64,000 nucleotides of DNA from Urechis unicinctus (Eukaryota; Annelida; Polychaeta; Xenopneusta; Urechidae). Under the pieces are notes generated by a model. It searched no databases and had not been told where the DNA came from. It saw only the letters and a list, made by a program, of their open reading frames with translations. The DNA lies in the NCBI GenBank assembly GCA_034190875.2, contig CM067351.1:3917481-3981480 (forward strand), given 5' to 3'. Below, in pieces: positions 1 through 13,600 of this stretch (positions within the stretch are counted from its first letter, which is position 1; the number at the start of each line of letters is the position of its first letter). Position numbers and translations under genes: made by a program.

Positions 1-1886
1 AACGACCCATTAGCGCGCAATATGAATACAAAAATAACAATCTGGGTATTTCTTTCACTTAACGTCGTCATCTGCAAGGACGTGCAGCTACTACGTACCA
101 TATTAGTGCCTTTTGGTATGCACACATAAAACTATTCGTGAAAAGGACACGGAACTACAGGCCGTTCGATATGGATCTGCCATACGGAAGAATTAATAGT
201 GTATGTTCACTTATAGCATGCGTTACAATGTTGTTTCTGATTACATCACAGAGAAAACTCGACGTAAATGGCTTGCAGTTAATCACGAGAGTTAATCACT
301 ATTGAATCAATATTTATAAGTGGATATGTCCGATGTCTTTCAGAATAATTTATAAACCACAGCAAGTTGACGTTTAATAGTATATCAATGGTACCACTTA
401 TAGTTACCATCGCACCCTTTTCTTCGGCGTATTCAACAGTCAACTGAAGTAATTCTAGCAAATGATGGCAAGATGATGATATTGGCATATGACGTTTCGG
501 AGCTTGGTCATTAGCAGTATGCAATCCGTACTTCCGTGCAAGAATAAGTAACACGATAACTTATCGTGTTAAATCAAACTTGCAAGAAGAAAATAACTAA
601 ATATCGATTTGATCACTGGCATATAAGTTGGTGCGCTACAAGAAGATCATTGAAAATGCGGTGAATTTCGCTCGTCAAAATGTCTTTAATGCGCAGCAAA
701 CTGGCTATATTGGTTGTGTTTTGCCGAGAGAATAGCTGATTCAATGTTATTTGCGGTGCAAACCATATCGAATTTATTTACATGGTGGGCTTTTTTTTTA
801 GATGATATGTGAATGACTGAAGCATATTGGATTCCAAATGAAGCAGAGGTGCTTCATAGATTAGACTGAGAGGCTTTCCGCTTTATCCTCGGCGGGCAGT
901 TGTGATTCTTTTGTCCTTAGATACCAATGTGTTTATTCAGAAGCTGTCATGTATGATCGGAGGACATGTTTGTTAATGGATTCCTCTCTGTGAGGTCAGT
1001 GTGGATACCACAATGAGGTCTAGAGTGAGTATTATTCCTACCCGGCGAGAATAAATTGTTCGATTGCTTACATTGGACGGTACGTGAATTACATACCAAA
1101 TACTACGTGGTATACGCTACTAGATATCCGAAACAGAAAACGGGCAGAGCAAGAGTGACAATACAAAAATATGAAATTACACATAAGAACGTTACACGGG
1201 CGCTAATGATTAGCATGGTTTGTAAACGCCTTGTTCGAGAAGGTTTTTTCACACTCCCTTCTTGTAAAATAATTTACTTCAAAATCACCCGTGTCTACGT
1301 GGAACGTTTATCTAGTCATTGAGATTTTGACTACAGTCGGTATTCTTTAAGTGGTATTCGTCTTCCTTCTGCATAATAAGATGATTGTACCAATCCATAC
1401 GTTATTTGAACCAGCAAGAACATCTATTCTATTTTATTTTTGCAGGGAAAATCTAACGGCAAAGGCAAGATGGTATCTCAAGGACTTCATTTCGATTATC
1501 ACAATATCGTCGTCGTTTTCTTTCTCAGCCATGCTGGAAGATAACGTAATTGCTTGGAAAATACACTGTTGTATACTAGTGCAGCTTTTCAAGAATTATA
1601 AAGGAAAGCAAATAGAATTTGTGTTTGTGCATCCTGATATTGTATGGCGCTCTTGATATTGTACAGCATTGAATGAAAAATAATTAAAATATACTGCGTA
1701 GGAGCGTTAGAAGAACTTCAATTAGGGATCGAATGACTTTTACAATCCACAAAGAGCTAGACATATTCACTTTGCTTTACTTTTGACACTTGTGTAAGAA
1801 TCTTGCCAAAAATCCAGTAGTATAGTTTTACAAGAACGATTATCTGTCAAATAGTGTCCTTCAATCAACTTATAGAATTACGCGTG

Positions 1887-2340
1887 AGGGCCATCGTCAG
1901 TGGAGAAGGATCACGGACCGAGTGCTAGCCACAGCTCCCAAGAGAGCAGCAGCACTAGCAAAGCTGGAATCAATCTGGAGAAACAAGTACGATTCCCCCA
2001 AATCTTATCTGCTTCCTAAGTGGATGAGTACCATGAGCGATGACTACTGAACTACAAAAGCAATGTCAAAGCTACCGAAATGAATTGCTTAATTAGAATG
2101 CTTAATATAACCCACACGGACCAAGTCAAAAATAGTGAAGTTGGAAGTTTCAAACACGATACAAATCTGTTGTCTGCGGTGAGGTAGAGGAAGTAGGGGG
2201 GCTAAATACACGAAGCAAGATCACGTATACTCATCATGACCATTCTTGAAGGAATCGCTCTGTGGGAAGGAATGCGGGGTAAATAACGCGGCTAGATAGC
2301 ACCCCATTATAGGCTAGGACTTTACAGCGGACCATGTGCT
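1887..2340 (+). pseudogene. Non-LTR retrotransposon reverse transcriptase C-terminal remnant
   Basis: The frame from 1887 reads a short conserved-looking block with ALAKLESIWRNKY at about 1950-1990, like the segment after the catalytic RT core in many invertebrate LINEs. Further on, in shifted frames, ML-NITHTDQVKN (about 2100-2135) and MTILEGIALWEG (about 2236-2275) resemble the distal C-terminal segments of the same ORF2 type. The order of the three pieces fits the family, but frameshifts, stops and a missing middle separate them. It is a dead fragment of a few hundred bases. Homologous fragments occur in both other A blocks, so the insertion predates the duplications. The clade (RTE- or CR1-like) is not settled. 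Confidence 0.55.
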
Positions 2341-2386
2341 CACCAATGGCCCTCAGGAGTAAGACGGCCCATGTAATGCTCATTAA

Positions 2387-2560
<174 letters not shown>

Positions 2561-2969
2561 ACAGGTATCTTATATTGGTACTGCATTTATCCTTTGATTA
2601 TTCAGTCGCCGAGTTTTCATTATATGATTGGGTGTGGATAAGCAGCACGCGGCTCCCTTGATCAAACGCATGAACATTCTTATGTCGTAAATTGCCTACT
2701 AAGTATGCACAAAAAGCTTCCAAGGCATATACAGACACATGCTATTAAGTAGCCATAACCTGGAAATTGAGGCTATATATCACGATATAATGACGCATTG
2801 AACATGCCATTTCCCAACCAAGATAGGATTATTCTTGTCACCTCACAAAGAAGGTCTCCCATTCTTGCGTCGATGCTCTTGACCTCTGCATAATTGCTAG
2901 GCCCACTGTTTCTATCCTAACGCACTGCATAACAAGAGTTTGTGCTTAATGCAAAAGTCTGGTGAAATC

Positions 2970-3095
2970 ATGATTGAATGAGTAAGTGAGTGAGCAAATG
3001 AGTGAGTGAATAAGTACGTGCATGAGTGAGCATGTGAGTAACGAGTGATTGATTGAATGGCCAAGTGATTGAGTAAGCGATTGAGCGAATTAAGT
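2970..3095. repeat. Degenerate TGAG/TGAATGAG short-period repeat
   Basis: Runs of variants such as gagtgagtgaa and gtgattgattgaat repeat with a period of roughly 4 bp over about 120 bp. The same degenerate tract is found in block A of unit 3 at about 56135-56270. Confidence 0.75.
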
Positions 3096-3567
3096 GGTTA
3101 GTGTTTCTGTTTGCATTAGTGAATGAATGAAAGCAATTGCAACACTAACATGATTTAAAAACTGACTGCCGCAAACGCTCTGGATAGCACTGGGGTTACA
3201 AGTTGGTCTTTATGTGGTCTACATGGTCTCCAGAACCATCTATCTAGGTCTCATAGAAGTTTGCGAGAGCATGGAACTGTTCAAAACACTCGCAAAAGTT
3301 GGGCGCCAATTGAAATAAACGTAATCGATATCATAATCGGTCGTAATAAGCTCACTCCATCCGCAACCCGCTATCACAGGTCGTTATAGACTCGCAAGCG
3401 GCTTGGCATGTGGCTACGTCAATGATCGCATATCGTAATGAAATTTTCAATCGCAAACTATTGCGAGCCTATTGCAACCCCTGAGACCGCATGCGTGATT
3501 AAAGGGATCGAAATCCGACCAATGGCGAGGCTTTCCGTGACCAGTGACGACTCATCAACACGTTGTC

Positions 3568-3575
3568 TATATAAA
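3568..3575 (+). promoter_or_regulatory. TATA box of the Harbinger DNA-binding gene
   Basis: TATATAAA lies about 75 bp upstream of the ATG at 3649 of the first Harbinger ORF. A matching TATAAATA occurs at the same place in the unit 3 copy (56903-56910). The role is inferred from sequence and spacing only. Confidence 0.5.
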
Positions 3576-3648
3576 CAAAAGAGCCACCGCTCCCTACATC
3601 ACTCGCCGACATGTACACACGACAAGTCCGTGTATTGCGACCGCACTA

Positions 3649-4663
3649 TGGTTCGAGGTGTAATGAAAGGAAAAGGCCAGGACAAAGAGAGCACCAGCAC
3701 CAGCTGACAGAAGAGTCTGTCCCCAAAGAACCTGTACAACAGCTTGCCACAGCCTCCCCAAAAGGAGGAGGACCAGCCCGGCCCTCGCAGTCCTATCCCC
3801 ATCCCCCACCCCCCTACCTGAGGAGGCAATGGTTGTAGAGCAGCTGGTGAGGGATGATGAAGACGACGAGGACCAGGACATCTAGCCTCGTGCCATGAAT
3901 CGCAAGGCTGACAAAAGAAGTGTCCATCTCACACCCGAGCAGAAGGAGTCAGTGATTGACTTCCTCAAGGGTCACTCCACCAGGCAGGGGGAGTTTAGGT
4001 AGACAAACCTAAAGCAAGAAGCCTGTCTGGCTCAGGCACTTGAAGTTCCAGTAGAAGACCCTAGCTCTGGTACCTAAACATTCGGACGCAGCAGGACAAG
4101 CTGGAGACAGGCAGTGACACCAAAGACATGCAGCAGTAGGAGAAGCTACAATTCCTGGTCGAGCGCATCTGCAAGGAGGTCATCAGAAGTGAGATTAGGC
4201 CCCTAGAAGACCAGATGGAGGTCTCACAGTCTGCCTCCCAGTCACATGAGACCACAGCCGGCGCTGGATCCTATAGGCATCCGCTGCCGACAGCCAAGAG
4301 ACTTACACCGCACAGCAGGAAGACGTGCCTTCCGGGGAGTCCAGACCAGCAGGCCCTGCAGAGAGGAGTGCGGAACGGGCTGATGCACTGATTCAGGTCA
4401 CACAGGCAATACTGCAGGCCCGCCAGGGGAACAGGGAGCTACGCACCTTTTCCGATGGGATCCACGAAGCCCTTCTGTCGATGCCTGGTGGACTGCAGGA
4501 CGACCACAGAAAGGAAATCTACTCTGTCATCAAACGTTTCAAAAAGCAGTCCTGTCGGATCGAACACCGGCAGACATCGGCCCTTCGCACTACTGCTCAG
4601 CCTGACCCACAGGAGCTGGCTGAGCACGACTGGAATTTCAGAGATACGGTTATTTTTTGTTGA
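3649..4663 (+). pseudogene. Harbinger Myb/MADF-like DNA-binding protein, broken
   Basis: The likely start is ATG 3649 (MVRGVMKGKGQDKEST), a basic leader, and the frame stops at 3707. Pieces continue in other frames. A Pro-rich linker lies at about 3710-3835. An acidic stretch, RDDEDDEDQD, ends at a stop near 3885. A helix-turn-helix-type segment, LTPEQKESVIDFLKGHST, lies at about 3928-3982 and stops near 4002. A charged region follows at about 4139-4260. A final open piece (4325-4663) contains LLSMPGGL and KRFKKQ, loosely like a BESS-type C-terminal motif. In Harbinger elements this protein helps the transposase enter the nucleus and bind transposon ends. At least three frame changes or stops make this copy non-functional. 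Confidence 0.65.
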
Positions 4664-4826
4664 TTTACGTTTGACTTGTGTGTTTTTAATTTATTCACAA
4701 AAAGTGGCCATATCAAAAATATAAAGGGAATTTTCGCAAAAATATGTGTGCTTCTTATAGACCTGAGCCTTGTGTAAAAAACTGTGCCGTTGAACAATAA
4801 CCAAGTGTTTTCAACATGTAAATCAA

Positions 4827-4832
4827 TTTATT
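4827..4832 (-). terminator. Polyadenylation signal (AATAAA) for the transposase ORF
   Basis: TTTATT on the + strand reads AATAAA on the - strand, about 60 bp past the transposase stop at 4891. Position and sequence fit a poly(A) signal, but AT-rich sequence makes chance matches common. Confidence 0.4.
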
Positions 4833-4890
4833 CATTAGCTAATGTCATACAATACAATAGCAATATCATTAATCAATAACATCAATTATT

Positions 4891-5720
4891 TCAACTGGTA
4901 GTTCCGTCTTCATGCTGCTTGGCCCTCAGGTTGATCATCTCATCCTGCCAAGGAACTGCTCCTCTGTCCTCTGCATCGAAGTGTTCCTGTAGGTGCATCC
5001 TTTGGTTCTTGGTAGCTTTGGTTTCATGGTTGTGAGGTTCAGGTGGAGAATTACCAGCATACAGGTTTATCCCTTCCCTCCAGGATACAGGAATGATGTT
5101 GTGGTTGTCATCGTCATTGTCCACTTCCGCATTATGAACATCAGAGTATCTTAACCTCATGAGGTTATGTAGCACTACACAGCACTCTGTGTGCCACCTG
5201 TTTGACATAATCCCAAATACACTCTCTACAACACGCCTGCCTAGTTGTGGATAAGTTCTTCCTTGGTCATGACGATGGATTCATGAGATATGTTCTCAAG
5301 GCAAACGCATCATCTCCCAGGAAGAAGTACGGCAGCCTCCTTGGTTCGGCATCTTGTCTAACTTCTTCTTCGTGAGGTTCAGGAGGTGGAAGGCCAAGTA
5401 TGCCGTTCTATAAGCGCTTCTTCAGGTCAGATGAATTACATATTTGAGCATCGGATGGGTGTCCAATAACACCAGTGTCCACTCATAGAAATTGTAGTCA
5501 TGATCAACAAGCGCTAGGAGGATTACGGAATAGCAACCCTTGTAGACACACCAATATGCGCTCCCAGGCAGCGCCATCATACAGATTGGGACGGGTTTTC
5601 CATCCAGAACACCAATGGCATGAGACATTTGCAACCTCCTCTCGAATTCTGTGGAGACCTCCTTCCACTCTGCAGGTGGTTGCTTCAGGGTCGCTGTTTG
5701 ATGTAAACGGGGCATTAGTC
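4891..5720 (-). pseudogene. Harbinger (HARBI1-like) transposase, broken
   Basis: This was a DDE-type nuclease of the PIF/Harbinger superfamily. The N-proximal piece (5422-5715) has IGVLDGKPVPI, with the first catalytic Asp, and YSVILLALVDHDYNFYEW, with the second-Asp region. After a frameshift, SDLKKRL and GILGLPPPEP (about 5380-5430) are followed by PYFFLGDDAFALRTYLMNP (about 5283-5340), the family motif near the third acidic site. A second frame change leads into GRRVVESVFGIMSNRW (about 5190-5245), which holds the Glu of the catalytic set, and then the acidic C-terminus to 4891. All core motifs appear in the right order. Two or more frameshifts, an internal stop and the absent N-terminus inactivate it. 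Confidence 0.85.
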
Positions 5721-5740
5721 TTGCAGTAAAATCATTTCAG

Positions 5741-8700
5741 TGTACACAACACATATGTTCACTTCAACATTTCTACACAGGTATAAGGGAATACAAGCCT
5801 CAGCATCGTTTTGAGAATATGATACACAAGGTACATTGTGGTTTATTGTATATGTACTTTTTAGGTAGCGGTTAATGTCTCAGAAACATGCTAATTTTGT
5901 TAAGTGAATTAAGGCGAGAACAAAGTGACCGATTTGCATCCAGAGCTGATACATGATGGCTATCCCACAGACACTGATCAATATGGGGCATGATTATGTA
6001 ATTGCCTGACAAACAACGAAGTCCATTTGCTGTGGCATATTGGGCACATATATTTAGAGAGACAACGCGCAAATGTCTGGTGGTTGGTAGAATGTCGGCG
6101 TCAGTACTCGGCGCAATTTTAACGTACGGCACAAGTGCAAAAGCAATTAGCCACTTTCCAGAATAACGCCTGTGGTTAATGCCAACTCCTTATCCTCCAG
6201 TTCAGCAGCCAGAAAGGAATTATAGCATATCTTCGGATAATTTGTGTAACTTATTTGATATAAAAGCTCTGCTTTTGAAATCGCTTTGCCACACGTGTAA
6301 ACAAGAATAAATCGATATAACCATGGGTGTATCCTATCTAACACATAAACACAAAAGATAGATTCAGTAACCACTGTATCAAATATGGTCAATCATTTGT
6401 TCTTCTTGCAGGTGATGCAGAATGCTATGCATGAATATGTGGCATCGGAAAGACACCAACAAAGAACACGCAATAAGCACCTTGTGTTGCTGTGCAAGAT
6501 ATAACCCACAAGCGATCACAATGATTTAATGAGAAACGAGTTTACAAATATAATTCAGCTTTGTCAAAGAAAGCCCAAGAAAACAAGATCCGTCGCATAA
6601 TAATCTTCAAATGATAAATATCACGAAATGCTGGGGATTAGAGCCGATGCACACGCAATTGACCCAAAACACCTTATTACATGTTGCACAGCTGCGGCTA
6701 AATTGTCGAGTGCATAATTAGCCTTGTTTATTATTGAAAATATTTACTTCATGTATTAAACAAACAAGCCTTAGATATATTACAGTTAAGCAATGAAATG
6801 GCAATTTCATTAGTTAACCCTTCATTTGCATGCTTAAAGCGCCCAATATTTTTTTATCACAGTTGATGTGTTTATAGCATACAATGAATGCATGATGATT
6901 ACTGTGAGCTCTTTAGATGACGAAGCTCAATGGGACTAGCACCGTAAGCATCTAACCGACGGGATGGCAGCAAAAACGACGACTGCCATACGTTTAATTT
7001 ACTGCTCCTCATATATGACTTTAATGTTTGTCATTCGACCAGACAGCAAAGTACACACCGCAGCTCATTCTTCCTTGCTGTAGTACTGCATACATCTACA
7101 AAAGGGGATCAGTGAAAGTTTTAATGCATTCGATATGGTTTGTATGCACCCGTCAACCTAGTTAGCCACCATTTAATTGCACAGTATAGTCGTTTTATTC
7201 GTTGCCAAAAAACTTCATGGTAGAAATCATCAACCAGTTTGCACGGCTCAATCGAGCGTTGCTAAGTATCAATTTAAGCGCCTCCTCAGACGATATGTGT
7301 AGAAAGTTATGATGTTGTAAGCATGTTTATTTTGATAAGATACAGATCAGGTACGGCTGCGTGAAATAAATTATCCGAATATAGATTCGACAGCAAAGGT
7401 CGCTGGGTGATTAATCGAATCCAAACTGCTTTTTGTCGACGCAGACACACATTGACATTTTAGAAAGCGATGTGCAATGCTTCAAAACACAACTATGGCA
7501 TATCCATAGCATAAGGCTTGTATATGCACAATGCAGCTGAAAAGTATTGATTGGTATGTTACCTTTAGTACTCAAGAGAACAATTGAACGTCATATACAA
7601 ACGAGACGATTGTTAAATATAGTTACAACCTTATGTGCGGCTTACCATGCACGCATATGCATGGTGACAGGAAATCAAAGTTGCTCACTATATCGCCAAT
7701 TCGTGGATTTACAAGCAAGTGTTGCTGTTAGTCCGATGAAGATGAGCCCCACCAAGGGCGATCCAAAGTCGATGACCGTTTATCGTCGCTTTACCATATT
7801 TTTATTGCGTTGTTGAACCTATATCAAGTAATAGGTATTATTGTGTCGAGGAATTTGTGACATGTCAATTGTACCCTGTGAATGCCACGCGCGTGACTTT
7901 GCACACTACCACGCATGTACCATGCATGTGTTTATGTATGCATTAATATTTTAAAGCCAATGTTTTGTTTGATGCTATTATGTACTGATCCGAAACAACG
8001 ATTGACCAATCAAGTATGGCCTTTCTTAATAATTCATCTCACAAATGAACGATTCCAGTAGGAGCCATTATCTTAGCTTCTAATGCAGGCTCGTGTATGT
8101 AATATTGACTTAATTATTAATGTGCAGCTGTATGGTAAGAAAAGATGAACTCGCGTACGGACGGACAGACATAAATTAAATACGTTAACGCATTGTCCTT
8201 TAGTTCTTCTAAACATTATACCTCATATAAGGTGCGAAACTTCCTTGAGCTTTTACAATAGCGTAAGTCACTTTGTGTTCCGCGATAGCATTAATCGAGC
8301 ATGCATGCATTGATACAAGCAGAAACACCGCAACAAAGTATAGCCTATTTTATCACTTTATATGAGTGAATATAGAAGACTTGCTTCCTAAATATAAATT
8401 GATACGCCACAGTGGTGGCAAGTGGTCCTCTATACCGCTTTATTCCCCAGAAACTATGCGCATAATAAAAAGACAGAGATGACCATGATAACAGTGGAGA
8501 TAATGTACTACTGTCTGGGGCGTTCACATCACGTGGAAATGAGGAAAGGAACTTTTCTGCCGCAATCTCTATTGTTACCCATCGTCCCCCTTGCATTCAA
8601 AGCATAACGGTGCAGCCATGTCGAATAACATGCGCTCCACCAGTTTACATTGAGCAAGACACATGGCAATAACAATGTAACTGTGAGCATTAATAGAATT

Positions 8701-10080
8701 AAGAACCTTTTATATAGCCACGTCTATGTGCAATGCATGATAAGCATAATGACGCTGTCACGAGACTGCATAACAGCGTCAGTAATGATCACTCGGGCTC
8801 AGAGGCTTTATATTAAACAGCCTATGGGTCACCAATGGCTGATGAATTAGTTGCCCGAACTATTAGTTGAGTAATTATTACCAATTACACTAACGCCCAT
8901 TAATAGGAAGTTCTCACACTGAGGTTTTTACAAAAACGAACACAGGATGTGTCATTAAATGGCCATTCGTTCGATCTTAAGTAATGGAATGAGCCCAATG
9001 AACGTGGAATTGTTATTCTAGTAAACATTGTACTATCTATGAAAATGTTTTAACAGAGCTATGCGCATTGTTTGTGCATCTGCATCGGTCAAATGTCGTT
9101 AGATTTGCCCGCTTAGAAATGTAATCTGTGTTAAATTGTGGCAGTCTGGTGAGTATGGCATTTATTTTGGTTAAACATCTGTGTATAATGGGGACACTGT
9201 TAACAGAATATCTATATACCAATCGCGCATTTGGAATTATTTTACCCACAAAAGCATTTCAAAGGGCAACACAATGCGTTCTTTAGCCCAATCAACTTAT
9301 CTAACACACCAGGCCCATAGACTAATTCTTGGTACATAATAAACTAGTATGAAACACCCAAAAGTGGATTTGCTACATGCACTATATTGCGCTAATGTTA
9401 TACCTCAAGTGTAATTTATGCCACAGTAGTTCATGAACATTATTGGTAAAACGTTGATTGTTCTGTTCAAATTCATTGTCATTCGAGAGGTTATTGGTAA
9501 CGCGTCAAAAGAGTCCTGTTATGAACAAGCATGTTCGGAAAACATTCGTACATTATTAGGTCAGATATTGTTTTGATCGATCACTGCGCATAATATGTAG
9601 ACGGCGTTGATGGGTCAATTGATTAATCATTGTTGAGATGCTCCCAGACAAGCACAGCGTCTGTTTAATCATCTGTTATCTCAGCTTTGTGTTGTTTTGA
9701 AGAAGCTTGTCAATTATTGACACTTTGACGATACATGACAAGCTATTATGATTTGGTATTATGGCAATGTAATAGTAATTTTAGGTAGTAAAGCTTTTAA
9801 AAGAAAGCTACTCCAAAGGTTCATTTTAGAAATCAAATGCAACTGATTCTCTGTACCAGTAATCGAACATTGCAAGTATTAATATATCCTACGAAATTGA
9901 ACCTTAAATTTTCGTCGATTCGATAAAATCTCACAAATAACGTAACTCGCGCACGACAAATGCGCATTATGCATTATTCTATGACGCAAGTCGTCTTACA
10001 ACTCAGTCAGGCATTACTCGTTAGGTATCGTACAGGAAAAATATTTCATTTGTTTGAACATATGCAAGCATAAACTAATG
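5741..10080. other. Non-coding stretch, no gene seen
   Basis: This is the distal part of block A and the start of B. Short open frames here, for example at 5872-6132 (-), 7547-7816 (+) and 8422-8607 (+), have no recognisable domain and accumulate stops or frameshifts in the other copies. Relative to the inverted arm, 8905-9345 (about 430 bp) is present only here. Conversely, about 220 bp at 32947-33170 is present in the inverted arm but missing here. Confidence 0.6.
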
Positions 10081-10089
10081 TAGAATATT

Positions 10090-10107
10090 CCCCCCCCCCC
10101 CCCCCCC
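10090..10107. repeat. Poly(C) tract
   Basis: There are 18 consecutive C residues. The homologous position in the inverted arm (about 32115-32140) has only short mixed G/C runs, so the homopolymer expanded on one side after duplication. Another C run of about 12 is at about 20822. Confidence 0.95.
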
Positions 10108-10436
10108 ACGCCAAAAAGGAATATTATCTTGCATATGTTCTTTACTACTGCGTATCCGGCATATAATCGTGCAACGCGACTCACATGATGTGTAAACTGA
10201 GGAAGAGTCTACTTTTTCAGTCAACGAGTCGTGGACTTGTGAAATAAACCCCCTTAGTTGATGCACCGACTGGCAACGCTTTCACAAATAGGCAAGATCG
10301 ACATTTCAAGGACCACCGAATAATTAACAACTACAGGGCCCCAGACAACACTGTTCTGCAACAAATGACAGTCGTCTGAGGAACAGTGGCTCTTCGATGG
10401 AGTACATATTCCCAGACTTAATGCAAACATATATAC

Positions 10437-10553
10437 GTATGTATGTATGTATGTATGTATGTATGTATGTATGTATGTATGTATGTATGTATGTATGTAT
10501 GTATGTATGTATGTATGTATGTATGTATGTATGTATGTATGTATGTATGTATG

Positions 10554-10585
<32 letters not shown>

Positions 10586-10701
10586 TGTATGTATGTATGT
10601 ATGTATGTATGTATGTATGTATGTATGTATGTATGTATGTGTATGTATGTCTGTATGTATGTATGTATGTATGTATGTATGTATGTATGTATGTATGTAT
10701 G

Positions 10702-10733
<32 letters not shown>

Positions 10734-11031
10734 TGTCTGTCTGTATGTATGTATGTATGTATGTATGTATGTATGTATGTATGTATGTGTATGTATGTAT
10801 GTATGTATGTATGTATGTCTGTATGTATGTATGTATGTATGTATGTGTATGTATGTATGTATGTATGTATGTATGTATGTATGTATGTATGTCTGTATGT
10901 ATGTATGTATGTATGTCTGTCTGTATGTATGTATGTCTGTATCTGTATGTATGTATGTATGTATGTGTATGTATGTATGTATGTATGTATGTATGTATGT
11001 ATGTATGTATGTATGTATGTATATATGTATG
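10437..11031. repeat. (TATG)n tetranucleotide array, left arm
   Basis: This is about 595 bp of GTAT repeats with scattered interruptions (ATATGT, CTGT, GTGT). It reads as Met-Tyr-Val-Cys on one strand and Ile-His-Thr-Tyr on the other. Those long open frames are repeat artefacts, not genes. The inverted partner is at 31393-31995 and has fewer interruptions. Confidence 0.97.
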
Positions 11032-13116
11032 CTAATCATTTACAACGTAAGTGATCTTGTTGACTGGCTTACAGAAATATAATGAAATCCTGAAGTCTAT
11101 TTCTGTAATTGTTTGTGGTCAGTGAGGTTCGATCGGACATCATATATTTACCAATCAGTGTTCAGCTTTAATTCATGGAGCTGCAAATAATGTGTTAAAT
11201 AAATATAACAGCTATTATTTGCTTCCATCATTAATCTACTGTTGATATTCTGTCGGAATATTATTCCGTCTGTAAGATCGGCCGAAATGGAATGTGTGTA
11301 CTTGCTGAGCATGATGTTCGACATTATGGGGTGCCTTACTATTGCTTTTTCACTACAGAAAGCAGCCCAACACAATTGAATGCGTGTAAATACGAGTTAT
11401 GCTGGACAAAAAAGTCAAATTAGCTTACATATGTAACAATAACAAGTTGAATCCATTGCAATATTGATCATTTTGTTGTTGCCTCAACTGAAGTAATAGC
11501 ACAACGGCCCGAAAATAAACATGGAATTTTTACTTGCATTGGCTTAATATCTGTATGTTATTTTGTTATTAACGTCTAACCGGTTAGCCGAGTTCCGTTA
11601 TTGCATTTGGTACAGTAAATCAACCACCACGTTGCCACAGCATAATCACAAAAAGTACGGCACAACAGACATGTGCAAGCGATAGCGAGCATAATCACAG
11701 GACCAAGCAAACAGCCGTATATCGTGTGGTTAATAATAAAAACGCGGGAAATTAATCACTGGGATACAATAAAACGGAACATGAATATGATAAAGCATTA
11801 CGAGTGATGATCATATCGAATAATCGATTTGCATAAGGAAGGCACAAACTCATTGCCGTGCTAACAATCCCGCGCACGAAACGGTCGGTAATATAATCGA
11901 TTATCTGCACAGAGCAATACTTCAAAATGGCAAAGCTGCTTATACATATGTCATTGAACATGAACATGTCATTCAACATGTCATATGAACAGGGCTTGAA
12001 CAATGTTTCGCACAATTGTTCCCAGCCGGCACAGCAGACAGAGCCGCTTAGGCATCATCCACCGTGATATTCAAGGCGCATTATTTCCCCCAAGAACTTC
12101 ATGGGTTTTTTCTTATCCATTTAATAGAACAACTCTTTTGGAACCGATACAAACCATTTTGCAAAATGGTTAAACGCTACATCGTCGATTACACTGTATC
12201 AAAATTTGTCGGTCACATCCGTCTTTACATGAACACGTGTCGATGGGAAAATGGCGCATGCGTATTGAAGGGTCATTTGTTTACAACACATACTCGTGAC
12301 GACATGAACAGTGCGGTTTCGACAGAAAGCGGGAACACTAGCAGCCGAAATGGTGAGTCTTTTTCCTATATTTCCCGATGAGTCTTCTTTGGAGTGAATG
12401 GGTTTTCGTTTGAATTAAGTGAACGCTATCGTTACAATGGATCATCTTAAATATAACAATAAATAGCGTCACAACTGCAGACAAACCCTGCCCATGCTCT
12501 TGCCTAGTCTACCACGTTTTGAAATATAAAGTGGATGACACTTGTTCAGAGTTTGATATTTTCATATGCAATTATCGGTGCTTTTTCATGGCAAACCAGT
12601 GGAAACCTGTTAAATTGTATTATAAATAATGTGGTTGGGGTCGCCCTCAGGACGTCTACGTTATAATGAAATGAAATGATACATCCATTCTAGGAGTTTG
12701 GGTTGGTACGTATCATCGTTTGGGTTAGGTGGGACATGGGACAGTAAATGGGTGGGGAAGTTTCGTTTCTGATTTGTGGCATTTTAAGTTTGTTGCAACC
12801 CACTTTGATGAGACTTTTACATATGGTTTGGAATGTGTGTCCGTTATTGTCCACTTTAACACCATGCTGGTGTTGCAGAAGCCTCGGATAGCTGGAATAA
12901 ATTTTTTGTGAAATTGGAGTGACAGATATCTGAGATGACCCTAATTCTGTATAATTGTGTTTTCCAGAGTCTGTCAATTATCAGTTTTTTTTAGGCTTTT
13001 GGCTCAAACACTGTAATAACTATAACATTATTGATTTAACTATTCATGTAATATACATTAATTGACTAAATTGAGCAAACTCACTTACAAACTTAAAGGA
13101 AAATCAAACGCCAAGA

Positions 13117-13600
13117 ATGGAATCACGTACAAGAAGAGGCCGGGGTAGGGGCTGTGGTACAGATTTTGACAACCTGTGTGGAACAGAGGTTGGTTCCTAT
13201 ATTATTTAAATTATATTCTTATCACGGGAATTTTGTTGAACTCAGTATATCTGTTAGGACTGGGAAGGATGTGCTTAATTGTTCATCATGACAGATGTCT
13301 GAGACGCAAGGAGGAGGAGGAGGTTGCAATGAGGTGGCAGAGGAGCCCCGCTTTCTTAAAACAAGGTACTATTGGGCTGTTTTACCAAATTGAATCGCTG
13401 ACTGTTTCAGTAAATAGGGGGTCCAATTTTGGGCTATATTTCTACTGGTTCTCATTGATTTGTAGACCTCTACAGGCCGAAAGCGAATCAATCCGGTTCG
13501 CAGAGGCTTCCTTGGCAACACACCAAGAACTAACCAGGCCCTACAGCAGAGTAGAGTGGCTGCCGAATCTTACGAGCTGTCACTGAAAGAGAAATTGAAG
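13117..13600 (+). pseudogene. Three-exon gene remnant in the TTAA transposon, + strand
   Basis: Three exon-like blocks have consensus borders: 13117-13188 (ATG start, RRGRGRGCG, donor GTTGGT), 13295-13365 (after an acid acag acceptor, donor GTACTA), and 13476-13600 (after ctctacag, ending GAAG|GTATTG). The third block reads best as a basic stretch with RRGFLGNTPRTNQ and ESYELSLKEKLK. That frame does not join cleanly to the ATG frame, which instead stops at about codon 67, so I treat it as decayed. No family is recognised. Exons further 3' were not found, although a poly(A) signal lies at 14240. This gene is absent from the inverted-arm copy. Confidence 0.4.

Larger units (their letters stand above)
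3340..5740. mobile_element. Harbinger (PIF) DNA transposon, decayed
   Basis: The two-gene layout is typical of Harbinger elements: a Myb/MADF-like DNA-binding ORF on + (from 3649) and a DDE transposase on - (ending 4891), arranged tail to tail. Both are broken. The limits given are approximate. The start is where similarity to the unit 3 copy resumes strongly. At the distal side the transposase reading stops near 5720 without its N-terminal part, so the element is truncated or its first exon lies further out. I could not identify paired terminal inverted repeats or the 3 bp target duplication expected for the family. Unit 3 has a deletion derivative (56365-57287) and unit 2 lacks the region entirely. 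Confidence 0.8.

Noticed and set aside
5872..6132. 86-codon - strand frame beside the Harbinger transposase as a missing N-terminal exon
   Set aside because: No Harbinger N-terminal motif is visible, and the unit 3 equivalent (57541-57774) is in a different frame with different sequence.
10254..11082. Open frames of 200-260 codons across the tetranucleotide arrays
   Set aside because: The protein is a pure translation of (TATG)n in every frame on both strands. It has no start context, composition or domain of a real protein.
12064..12381. 105-codon + frame at the end of the TTAA transposon as a transposase exon
   Set aside because: The frame crosses the transposon border and the deletion breakpoint, is disrupted in the other copy, and shows no recognised motif.
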